Origin: Desulfobulbaceae bacterium
GTDB taxonomy: Bacteria; Desulfobacterota; Desulfobulbia; Desulfobulbales; VMSU01
Assembly: GCA_015231515.1 (NCBI GenBank)
Contig: JADGBM010000015.1
Coordinates: forward strand, 1 to 41,353
Length of the DNA stretch: 41,353 bases
Direction of reading: 5' to 3'
The stretch's first letter is position 1. The number at the start of each line of letters is the position of its first letter. Positions 33,085 to 40,734 of this stretch are shown piece by piece. The notes under the pieces were generated by a model. It had not been told where the DNA came from, searched no databases, and saw only the letters and a list, made by a program, of their open reading frames with translations. A program made the translations under genes and the position numbers.

Positions 33085-34125
33085 CTAGCCTGGATTCTTA
33101 CAAGATGAATTTCGCCAACACGTTGGATCGGCGGCCAGATAATCACCGGTAAGCTGGTAGGCTGCGCCCCGGCAACCATAGCATTCGGCGGCTTTGTCAC
33201 AGGTGCGGCACTCGCCTTTAATCATCTCCCGAAAATTTTTCAGATTGTTCACAACCTCACTGTTTTTCAGTATAGCAGCCAACGGTTGCTGACGAATATT
33301 GCCAATAGCGATGGTGACACCGACACAGGGCATGACATTGCCGGTGGCGGTTACTACACAGGAGACTTGATGGCGCATGCATTTGTTGCCGGCCAGGGGC
33401 GGTTGTGGGTCCCAATCTCGACCATAGATATCACGGTCTATTTCGGCCAGCTTGGTAAATATTTTTTTAAGCTCGTTGGGGGAAACTTCGAGCCAGGTGT
33501 TCTGTTTGGCGTTGCCCTGTGGGGTAATTACCTCAAAATACGGCTCAATATTCTGGTCCCGCAGCCATTTCCACATTTGGGGTAATTCATCGATATTTTG
33601 CTGACAGATTATGGTGCTGATGGCCAAGAAGGCATCACTTGATGGGTAACCGGCCAGTTTCAAGTTGGCAAGGGCCTGCTGGATAATCTGAAAAGCCCCA
33701 TTTTTTCCGGCCAGGCGGTCTTGGAGGGCCTCATCCTGGGAGTTTTGCTTTAAAACGACCCTGACCTTGTTGGCGGCCAGGAAGTTGGCCAGCTCAGGGG
33801 TAATGCCACTGCCGTTGGTGAACATTTCAATGTCCAGCCCCTCTTTTTTGATGAAATTGATCATCTCTTGAAGATGGGGGTAGATACTTGGCTCACCGCC
33901 AAGGATGATAATTTTTCCAGCGCCCAGGCCTTTGGCCTGAAGTATAACATCCCTCAACTCTTCCCTGGAGAGTTCTTGTTCCAGCTCCTCTTTAGTTGGG
34001 ACATAACAGTACGAACAACGAAAATTACAGCGTCGGCTGAACTCAATCTCCATAGATAAAAGCCGGTTGGCGGCGACAGCCTTTTTGATCTCTTCTTCAG
34101 AAAACTCAAGATTATATGTTTGCAT
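33085..34125 (-). CDS. Radical SAM/SPASM domain protein
   Basis: A 346-residue radical SAM protein. The cluster motif is RRCNFRCSYC (Cys33, Cys37, Cys40), then ILGGEPSIYPH for SAM binding. The C-terminal 100 residues form a SPASM domain with cysteines in NKCMRHQVSC, MPCVG, GECRTC, ECYGCRG and TCWRNSSC, enough for two auxiliary iron-sulfur clusters. SPASM enzymes typically modify peptides, but some act on other substrates; no precursor peptide is visible nearby. It is the last gene of a minus-strand operon with an ACP, a ketosynthase and an acyltransferase, starting 5 bases after the preceding stop, so a lipid substrate is plausible. Confidence 0.85.
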   Translation of the reverse strand: MQTYNLEFSEEEIKKAVAANRLLSMEIEFSRRCNFRCSYCYVPTKEELEQELSREELRDVILQAKGLGAGKIIILGGEPSIYPHLQEMINFIKKEGLDIEMFTNGSGITPELANFLAANKVRVVLKQNSQDEALQDRLAGKNGAFQIIQQALANLKLAGYPSSDAFLAISTIICQQNIDELPQMWKWLRDQNIEPYFEVITPQGNAKQNTWLEVSPNELKKIFTKLAEIDRDIYGRDWDPQPPLAGNKCMRHQVSCVVTATGNVMPCVGVTIAIGNIRQQPLAAILKNSEVVNNLKNFREMIKGECRTCDKAAECYGCRGAAYQLTGDYLAADPTCWRNSSCKNPG

Positions 34126-34130
34126 AGTTT

Positions 34131-35621
34131 TTATTGCTCATCAAGTTCTGTGAATTGGTTCATCTTTGTCCAGCGTGCTACTTCTTTCTCGTATCTTCCC
34201 TGCCAACCGTGCTTCTTCAGCATCCGACCATAATACAATTTCATAACAGGCTTAAAAAGGTATCGCCAGATAGAAGTCCATCCTTTACCGTGCTCTTGGG
34301 CTTCTTTGGAAGGATTCCACCAGCCAAGAACCATTTGCCGATGGTACCAGAAAAGATATTGCAGCAGGGCGGTGTCTAAGTGTTTGGTCTTCACATTGGC
34401 CCATAAGCCGTTATATTTGCTGAAGTCAGTCGTATTGGTGACGAGCCCTTCACCAATAAGATGCTCTCTCATCTCTGTTTTGGGATACGGGGTCAGGATT
34501 TGGCAATAGGCAGCATCTGCCTTTATAGATTTTAAAAATGAGTAGTTTTCGACGATGGAGTCTTCATCGTCCTCGGGAAAACCGAAGATTAAACCTCCAA
34601 CAACCATCATGCCGTATTTATGGCAATTCTCAATAGCCTTTCGAGATGCCTCGCAGATATCACCTTTTCCTGCTGTCGTTAAATTCTTCTTTGAAGCGTT
34701 TTCAATACCAAGAAATACCGATTTGAAGCCTGCTTCGGCCATTTTCTTGACCATTGCCTCATTTCTAGACATTGAAACACAATCCGCCTGCACAACCAGG
34801 TTCAGATTTTTATAGTTCTGGGCGATAATAGCATCGCAAAGTTCGATGACTCGGCTTGGGTTAAGAACCATATTGTCATCGACAACGAAAGCCCACCGCG
34901 TTTTTCGGTTGTAGTAGATGTCATCAAGATCTTTGAGCACACGGTCAATTGGGAAGGCTCTGAATGATCGGCCATACATATGTTTCATACTGCAAAAATT
35001 GCACGTTCGAGTGCACCCTCTGGATGTCTCAAGAAGTTCAATTTTGTTGTAGGTTATATGATAGCCCCAGGTAAGCCTGCGCTTGTCTCGCACCGGCAGT
35101 TTCAGGGTGCTCAAATCAAGATTTTCCCCCCGAGGATTATGAATAAACTGACCATTTTCTCGGTAAGACAGCGCCGGGATATCAGCCAGAGTATCACGAC
35201 CATCTAAGGCATTAACCAAGCGGCGGCAAACCTCTTCTCCTTCACCTCGCACCATGAAATCAATACATTCAGATTCTGCCGCGGCACTGATCTCTTCATA
35301 CATAAGGGTAGCGTGATAGCCGCCGATCACAATTTTAACATCGGGCAATATACGTTTTACCAGTCTGGCGATTTTTATGCAGGTCTCATACTGCCAGGCC
35401 ATGGCCGAGAGCCCCACAAGATCCGGCTTGATACGTACCAAGGTTTTGGTGAGATATTTTTTTATTGAACGTCTTTTGCGAATAAGATCGATAAGATAGA
35501 CATCATGCTCTGTGTCGATATTCCCTGCCACACTGGCAATCCCATGATTTGGCATGTGGATTGCCGATTCGTGAATGATCAGCGGGACAACGTCCGGCAT
35601 GGAGATCAGGATAACTTTCAT
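34131..35621 (-). CDS. B12-binding-domain radical SAM protein
   Basis: A 496-residue protein from ATG 35621 (MKVILISMPDVVPL); an in-frame start 27 bases upstream overlaps the reconstructed end of the acyltransferase gene. The N-terminal cobalamin-binding fold has IVIGGYHATLMYEE and MVRGEGEE; the radical SAM motif is RGCTRTCNFC (Cys203, Cys207, Cys210), followed by VVDDNMVLNPSR and GLIFGFPEDDEDS. The C-terminal DUF4070-like part is helical. This is the class of hopanoid, tetrapyrrole and antibiotic methylases and ring-forming enzymes. Placed between an acyltransferase and a SPASM enzyme in an ACP/KS operon, it probably acts on an acyl chain or lipid. It differs in sequence from the one at the left of the window. 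Confidence 0.87.
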   Translation of the reverse strand: MKVILISMPDVVPLIIHESAIHMPNHGIASVAGNIDTEHDVYLIDLIRKRRSIKKYLTKTLVRIKPDLVGLSAMAWQYETCIKIARLVKRILPDVKIVIGGYHATLMYEEISAAAESECIDFMVRGEGEEVCRRLVNALDGRDTLADIPALSYRENGQFIHNPRGENLDLSTLKLPVRDKRRLTWGYHITYNKIELLETSRGCTRTCNFCSMKHMYGRSFRAFPIDRVLKDLDDIYYNRKTRWAFVVDDNMVLNPSRVIELCDAIIAQNYKNLNLVVQADCVSMSRNEAMVKKMAEAGFKSVFLGIENASKKNLTTAGKGDICEASRKAIENCHKYGMMVVGGLIFGFPEDDEDSIVENYSFLKSIKADAAYCQILTPYPKTEMREHLIGEGLVTNTTDFSKYNGLWANVKTKHLDTALLQYLFWYHRQMVLGWWNPSKEAQEHGKGWTSIWRYLFKPVMKLYYGRMLKKHGWQGRYEKEVARWTKMNQFTELDEQ

Positions 35622-35631
35622 AAGAGACTCA

Positions 35632-36417
35632 TTAATTTCCTGTGGCAAACGATTGCTGTACCAAGTTTTTCAACTCTGAAACCGAGGGCATGTTGTTCTG
35701 GTAATCCGGGTCGATGCTGTCAATAAATTCCACCATGATTTTATTTCTGATACCTGTGTTAAACAGGAATTTGCCTGGAGCAAAGAGTTTATTGCTGTTG
35801 TGAATACGCAGAACTTTGATTGGTGCCTGTCAGAGTCTGGCAATTTTAAGTGCCCCGTTGTTCAACGGGCCAATCTGTTCGGCGCTGTTTCTAGTCCCTT
35901 CAGGGAAAATAATAAGATTACCGCCTTGCCTCAAATACTCAGCCATCTGTTCAATCTGGTTGATCATCTGGTAGGAGAATTTTTCGTCGGTCGTTGAAGG
36001 CAAATAACCCGCCGTTTTCATAAGCCAGCTAAAGATCGGCACATGAAAGAACCTGGTTTTGACAATGGTTTTATGCCGCTCAAACAGGGAGATCATAATC
36101 AGAGGATCCAGATAGGAAACATGATTGCAGATAATAACCGAGGATCTGATCTTTAGGATATCCGTGTCGATATGCCATGAATGTCTTGGAATAATGGCCT
36201 TTGCCAGCTTAAAAAAAACTCTGTAATAAATATGGTGCAAACGCTGAAAAGCGAGTTCTCGATTTTTGGAAAACAGATAGGCAATCAAGTACAACAGAAC
36301 GAAAAAGAAGAGAAAGCCAAAAATAAAATAGGCCCAGAGAATCAGGGTTACAACAAGATCAACCAATTGCGTGCCAAATCTGGGCAAAGGAACATTAGTT
36401 GGTTTCGGGACTGCCAT
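35632..36417 (-). pseudogene. Lysophospholipid acyltransferase-like protein interrupted by in-frame TGA
   Basis: The first 195 codons encode an LPLAT (PlsC-like) protein: membrane segment at about 21-50, NHVSYLD (His99, Asp104, the HX4D motif), FPEGTR at 171-176 and NNGALKIARL. A TGA then stands at 35832-35830, but the same frame stays open for 65 more codons (QAPIKVLRIHNSNKLF and onward) to TAA 35634-35632, 10 bases before the next gene. The downstream part continues the LPLAT fold as expected, so this is a nonsense change in an otherwise preserved gene, or much less likely a recoded codon. The intact enzyme would acylate a glycerolipid or the cluster product. It overlaps the KS end by 23 bases. 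Confidence 0.75.
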
Positions 36418-37642
36418 TTTTTATCAAGAGACAGGTATTTACCCCGCCAAAAGCAAAATTCTGGATAGAAGCAATGTTAATGTTTGCCGGAGTCAACTTC
36501 CTGGTGTGGTTAATCATGCTGCATCGTTCATCGACGTTGTCCAGGTTCAAAGTAGGCGCGATAAAACCCTCTTCCATCATGTATAAGGTTGAAATCAGTT
36601 CAATGGCCCCGCATGAGCCCATGGTGTGGCCTGTGTAGCTTTTCAGTGCGGTAACCAGCGGTGCATTGCCATAGACAGCAGCAATGGCTTGGGCCTCAAT
36701 AACATCGCCCATTTTGGTGCCGGTGGCATGGGCACTGATGAAATCGACATCCCCCGGCTTGATTCCGGCACTTTCAAGAGCAATGTTAAGTGTGGCGGTG
36801 ATGCCGTTCAGATTGGGGAGAATCAGATCGCCGCCGTTGTTGTTACAGGCAAAACCGATTACCTCAGCCAGGATAGTGGCGCCACGGTTCTTTGCTGATT
36901 CGTACTCCTCCAGCAAGACGGCACCGGCCCCTTCACCAACCACCAGGCCATCACGGTTGGCATCGAAAGGTCGGGGGGTGCATTGGGGAGTGTCGTTATA
37001 GGAGGTTGAACAGGCCAGCAGGTTGTCGAAGACGGCAACAGTGGTGGTGTCATATTCATCGGCTCCACCGCAAATCATGGCGTCTTGCATCCCATACTTA
37101 ACCATTTCGTAGCCAAATCCAACCGACTGACTGCTGGTTGTACATGCCGTTGACGAGGCTATTACCCGCCCGGTGATCTCGAACATTCTGGTAATATTCA
37201 CCGCCGTAGTATGGACCATTGATTTCAGGTAATCAACAGCGCCAATGGTAGAAAACTCGGATTTTAAATTACTGAAAAAGGTCTTGTAGATGTCACGCTG
37301 CACTGTTGGGCTGCCATGGGTTGAGCCAAAAGCTACACCTAAACGCCCGGAGGAGATGAACTCCTGGGTAAGCCCGGCTCTTTCTAAAATATCCTTAGTT
37401 ACCTGACAGGCATAAAAAGCCACCGGCCCCATGGTCTTGCGGTAATGACGTTTGAAGTCGTAGGCAATTGGGTAATCAACAGTTCCAAAAACATGCGAGT
37501 GAAGATATTCAGTAAGTAAACCATCACTGCGGAGGGGCTTGACTCCGGAAACCCCTTCTTTAAGGCTTCGGATTATATCTGCTTTGGCGTGGCCTATCGG
37601 GGTGATTGCTGAACATCCGGTAATAACGACTCTTCGTTCCAT
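36395..37642 (-). CDS. FabF-type beta-ketoacyl-ACP synthase (KS 4)
   Basis: A 415-residue ketosynthase starting MERRVVITGCSAITPIG. The triad is complete: Cys167 in STACTTS, His305 in SAHATGTKMGD and His339 in SYTGHTMGSCG. The C-terminus has the NFAFGGVNT segment. It resembles the ApeO-like KSs of aryl polyene systems more than housekeeping FabF, judged by the YDTTTVAVFDNL region and ACP partner. It starts 13 bases after the ACP stop and overlaps the acyltransferase gene, so the five genes from 37913 down to 33085 form one operon. Confidence 0.9.
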   Translation of the reverse strand: MERRVVITGCSAITPIGHAKADIIRSLKEGVSGVKPLRSDGLLTEYLHSHVFGTVDYPIAYDFKRHYRKTMGPVAFYACQVTKDILERAGLTQEFISSGRLGVAFGSTHGSPTVQRDIYKTFFSNLKSEFSTIGAVDYLKSMVHTTAVNITRMFEITGRVIASSTACTTSSQSVGFGYEMVKYGMQDAMICGGADEYDTTTVAVFDNLLACSTSYNDTPQCTPRPFDANRDGLVVGEGAGAVLLEEYESAKNRGATILAEVIGFACNNNGGDLILPNLNGITATLNIALESAGIKPGDVDFISAHATGTKMGDVIEAQAIAAVYGNAPLVTALKSYTGHTMGSCGAIELISTLYMMEEGFIAPTLNLDNVDERCSMINHTRKLTPANINIASIQNFAFGGVNTCLLIKNGSPETN

Positions 37643-37655
37643 TGAAAAGGCCTGG

Positions 37656-37913
37656 TTATTTTTTTCGATCAGCGACTATAGCTTCGACATAATCTAAAAT
37701 ATCGTTGATAGTTCTGATCTCCATGGCTTTTTCTTTCTCTGCTCTGGAGAGAGTGTAACCAAGTATTTTTTCGATTTCGCCCAATAATTCAATGGCATCA
37801 ATACTGTCAAAGCCATGGTCGTCTCGGAGGTTGTCTTCTAACCCAGGATTTTCAAACTCAAATAACTCTTCGAAAATCTGTAATATTTTAGCCTGTATTT
37901 CAGCTCTATTCAT
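37656..37913 (-). CDS. Acyl carrier protein
   Basis: An 85-residue ACP with the attachment site HGFDSIDAIELL (Ser37) and acidic helix II. Sequence is closer to the ACPs that partner KS and LPLAT proteins in polyene clusters (long C-terminal helix ILDYVEAIVADRKK) than to the other two in this window. First gene of the minus-strand operon. A probable promoter stands directly upstream and leaves almost no 5' leader; I see no Shine-Dalgarno sequence before its ATG. Confidence 0.92.
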   Translation of the reverse strand: MNRAEIQAKILQIFEELFEFENPGLEDNLRDDHGFDSIDAIELLGEIEKILGYTLSRAEKEKAMEIRTINDILDYVEAIVADRKK

Positions 37914-37927
37914 GATATGTGGATTTA

Positions 37928-37956
37928 TTGATATGTTATTATGTTGAACCGGTCAA
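37928..37956 (-). promoter_or_regulatory. Putative promoter of the ACP-KS-LPLAT-radical SAM operon
   Basis: On the minus strand TTGACC (37956-37951), 17-base spacer, TATCAA (37933-37928). The expected transcript start is about 8 bases before the ACP ATG. The -35 box is part of a near-palindrome TTGACCGGTTCAA that could bind a regulator. Confidence 0.5.
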
Positions 37957-37987
37957 AAAAGTTCACTGACAGGTCATTTCTAAGTCA

Positions 37988-38572
37988 CTAAAAAGAAAAA
38001 CCAACCATAAGATTACTTGAATTCAATGGAACATTGGGCTCTCTCTGTCCGCCATTTGAAACATGGCTGAAGCGATATTCGATCTTGAGGTTACGTGACA
38101 AGCCGGCATCAAATTCAGCCCCTACTCCAAACATATATGTGCCATTAACATCTTTGGACATGCCCGGAATATCTGCATCGATGTAAACGGGACCTCCTCC
38201 AGCCAGCAAATATGGATTGTAGCCGGTATGCAGGTCTGTAAAAGACCAGAGTCCTATAAAATTAATACCAGTCATTACACCGCTATCAGGGGCAAAAATA
38301 TAATGAACCGGCACTTCACATCTGACGGAATGATACCCCTTCAACCATGAAGGGCCAAACTCCTCAGACAACACCCTTTCGTAACTGCCCGCCAGATAAA
38401 TAGACTCAACCCAAACCTCCGTTTGGCCTAAGTTGGTGTGGGTGAAACTATAGCCGCCCATGGCGTTCCATTTTGAATCACCCATTTCTGCTTCTGCAGC
38501 TGGGGTGAAAGACAAACTTACACAGAAACAAATAAACAGACCAAGCCAGTTTCTTATTCGATGACTATGCAT
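37988..38572 (-). CDS. PagL-like lipid A 3-O-deacylase / acyloxyacyl hydrolase (outer membrane)
   Basis: A 194-residue protein with a signal peptide (cleavage near residue 28, after PAAEA). The rest is an eight-stranded beta-barrel pattern ending in SNLMVGFSF, with C-terminal Phe as in outer membrane proteins. The segment YRFSHVSNGG...EPN near residue 168 matches the PagL catalytic region, in which His and Ser of the HxS pair act; both are present (His-Val-Ser). It would remove a fatty acid from lipid A in the outer membrane. It stands alone upstream of the ACP-KS operon, on the same strand with about 75 bases between. Confidence 0.72.
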   Translation of the reverse strand: MHSHRIRNWLGLFICFCVSLSFTPAAEAEMGDSKWNAMGGYSFTHTNLGQTEVWVESIYLAGSYERVLSEEFGPSWLKGYHSVRCEVPVHYIFAPDSGVMTGINFIGLWSFTDLHTGYNPYLLAGGGPVYIDADIPGMSKDVNGTYMFGVGAEFDAGLSRNLKIEYRFSHVSNGGQREPNVPLNSSNLMVGFSF

Positions 38573-38859
38573 TTTTAGTCCTCACGATTAGTAGCCTTAG
38601 GCGGGGTAAAAAGTGCGTTCCATGCTGTGGTGGAATGACCCATTGGCAAACACAACAAGGCCCACTATATCTAAATAACCCTATGAAATCACCAACTTTG
38701 TTATGTTAGTTTTGTTAAATCAAAACAAAACAGTAACATGGCCTTACTTTTTTAGATGGTTTCCAGGATATACCGTTTCATGGTACAATTCCTATCTTCT
38801 TGAGAGGTGTAATCATTTCATCATAAAAAGAGAGTGCCCAAATACAAAGGAGTCCAACC
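38573..38859. other. Divergent intergenic region
   Basis: About 290 AT-rich bases between the PagL-like gene and the secreted cysteine-repeat gene, which diverge. It must hold promoters for both. A TACAAT box at 38784-38789 could serve the plus-strand gene, whose ribosome binding site AAAGGAG is at 38846-38852. No gene is recognised here. Confidence 0.45.
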
Positions 38860-39264
38860 ATGATCAGATATATGTTGATGAGTGTCATTGCCGCTATGTT
38901 CCTCTGTACTGCTCATGCGGGAGCCAAAGAGATCAACCTCGGCACCGGAGAAACCTTCCGCCAGGGAGACCTTACGGTCACTTGCGGTCAATTAACACCT
39001 GACACCCCATTGACCCTCAAAGACTGCCAGTACTGGGATACTTTTAATGAAAAATGTCTGTTTGAAAAAACAATCTATTCCTATAAAAATCTCGAATGCG
39101 TCGAGGATTGTCAACACTGGGACAAGTTTAACGCCACCTGCCATTACCAGACGAAGTGCACTTTTTACCCGCCCCATATGGCCTTTGTGAAGACCACTTG
39201 CGAGAAGTTTGACGATTTCAACGATACCTGTCTGAAAACGAAAGAGACAAAAATAGGCCGCTGA
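38860..39264 (+). CDS. Secreted small cysteine-repeat protein
   Basis: A 134-residue protein with a signal peptide (cleavage near residue 20, AHAGA). The mature part contains three copies of a short motif C-x2-[WF]-D-x-F-N-x2-C: CQYWDTFNEKC, CQHWDKFNATC and CEKFDDFNDTC, with further cysteines in between (about ten in all), so it is likely disulfide-bonded and periplasmic or extracellular. No family recognised. ATG 38860 has a strong AAAGGAG seven bases upstream. It converges with bioD. No link to the lipid genes can be shown beyond location. Confidence 0.75.
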   Translation: MIRYMLMSVIAAMFLCTAHAGAKEINLGTGETFRQGDLTVTCGQLTPDTPLTLKDCQYWDTFNEKCLFEKTIYSYKNLECVEDCQHWDKFNATCHYQTKCTFYPPHMAFVKTTCEKFDDFNDTCLKTKETKIGR

Positions 39265-39316
39265 ATTTGAGTCGGGCCACGTCATAGAAAGACAGGGCTT
39301 TTATAGCTACTCTCCA

Positions 39317-39937
39317 TTACAGTCCAAAACAACTACAGGCCTTACGAATAGAGTGTCGATCAATTGTCTCAAGCCTATCTATTTCGGCAAGCACTTCAAC
39401 TCGCCCATGATGAACAATCGCCTCACGATTGACCAGATCAGGTTTCCCATTCATGACCACGCCAAAGAGTTCACAACCGATTCCGCGCAAGGCGTTAATT
39501 GTCAGTAATGTTTGATTAATAGCACCTAAGCGATTTTCGGCGACCACCAGAACCGGAAGCCCAAATTTTTTAATGAGATCAATGACAAGATGTTTGTCAT
39601 TTAAAGGAACGAAAACACCGCCAGCACCTTCAACAATCAGAGAGCCCTGGCAATGTGGCAATGCAATTCTATCAATATCAATGACAACACCATCGTGGGC
39701 CGCCGAGGCATGGGGTGACAGTGGCTGGCTCAAACAGTAAGACTCGGGGAAAACATCTCCCGTTGTCTCACTGAATTTACGTACAAATTGACTGTCGGTC
39801 TGGTCATGCATGCCACTTTGAATCGGCTTCCAGTATGAGGCATTCAGTCCTGTTACCAGTATCGTTGAAACTACGGTTTTGCCAACAGAGGTATCTGTGC
39901 CTGTAACAAAGAGTTTATCCGGAAAGGGTCTGGTCAT
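39317..39937 (-). CDS. bioD: Dethiobiotin synthetase
   Basis: A 206-residue protein. The P-loop VTGTDTSVGKT is near the start (residues 11-21), then WKPIQSGM, the LIVEGAGGVFVPL segment that binds Mg-ATP, and VVAENRLGAINQT. This is the complete BioD pattern; the enzyme makes dethiobiotin from 7,8-diaminopelargonate, CO2 and ATP. Slightly shorter than typical BioD (about 220-230). It overlaps bioC by 4 bases, so the two are coupled. Confidence 0.93.
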   Translation of the reverse strand: MTRPFPDKLFVTGTDTSVGKTVVSTILVTGLNASYWKPIQSGMHDQTDSQFVRKFSETTGDVFPESYCLSQPLSPHASAAHDGVVIDIDRIALPHCQGSLIVEGAGGVFVPLNDKHLVIDLIKKFGLPVLVVAENRLGAINQTLLTINALRGIGCELFGVVMNGKPDLVNREAIVHHGRVEVLAEIDRLETIDRHSIRKACSCFGL

Positions 39938-40734
39938 CGTTTCTTTTTTGCTCGTAGAATATCAAAGACATAAGTCATTTTAAGGGTTTCACCTTTCAAG
40001 CTCAACTCCCAGCCACGGATTAAACGCCGCATTTGACCTGCGGTTAGGACTAAACCATCTTTTTGGGCATTAGTACCTGTCAATTTCAGAGAACGAAAAA
40101 AATAGTCGGTGCTGGGATACTCTATCTCGATAGATTTTGAAACGGATTCAAGTGAATCAAAAACAGTTGCCACTTCTTGATTAATTTTCGCACTGTTCGG
40201 CAACAGATTCGCAGTACAAGGCACATTAAGCCGATTAGAGGCAGAATACCATTGGGCAAACGACCCCTGCACAAGACATGAAAAAATAAATTCACCGCCG
40301 GGAATCAATGAGTCGTAAACACGATGCAGGGTCTGCTGAAAATCAGAAAACCACTGTACTGTAAGCCCTGATATTACTGCGGCATAGGCATTTTTGTCTG
40401 ATAATTGTTCAGCATCCAGAATCGTACACTGAAAATCATTGGGCGGTGTCCTAAGTTTCTCAATTTTTTGCTGACATTGTTCAACCATCCTCACTGAGAT
40501 ATCAGAAAATATCAGTTTTCGAGAACCTAAGAGCCGACTGATCTCAGCACTCATCTGCCCAGTTCCACAACCTATCTCTAAAATTGTTCCTTTCTGCAGG
40601 GATGCACAGGCCAGCCCGACATGCGTTAGCAGGAGGTCTGCCGCTTGATTCTGCATTCTGGCAAAACTGTCATAAGTCGTTGAGGCCCTTGAAAAATTGG
40701 CTTCTATACGTTTTTTAGTCGATTTGACTACCAC
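39934..40734 (-). CDS. bioC: Malonyl-ACP O-methyltransferase
   Basis: A 266-residue class I methyltransferase. The N-terminus KKRIEANFSRASTTYD is typical of BioC, followed by ILEIGCGTGQMS (SAM motif), FSDISVRMVE and VISGLTVQWFSD. BioC methylates malonyl-ACP so that the fatty-acid machinery can build pimeloyl-ACP methyl ester. Together with BioH-like and BioD here it forms the early biotin operon. The start is GTG 40734 inside the end of the esterase gene (20-base overlap). Confidence 0.9.
   Translation of the reverse strand: MVVKSTKKRIEANFSRASTTYDSFARMQNQAADLLLTHVGLACASLQKGTILEIGCGTGQMSAEISRLLGSRKLIFSDISVRMVEQCQQKIEKLRTPPNDFQCTILDAEQLSDKNAYAAVISGLTVQWFSDFQQTLHRVYDSLIPGGEFIFSCLVQGSFAQWYSASNRLNVPCTANLLPNSAKINQEVATVFDSLESVSKSIEIEYPSTDYFFRSLKLTGTNAQKDGLVLTAGQMRRLIRGWELSLKGETLKMTYVFDILRAKKKR

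Noticed and set aside
35830-35832. Selenocysteine at the TGA in the acyltransferase gene
   Set aside because: No LPLAT selenoprotein is known to me and I see no convincing SECIS hairpin directly after the TGA; kept only as an alternative to a nonsense change.
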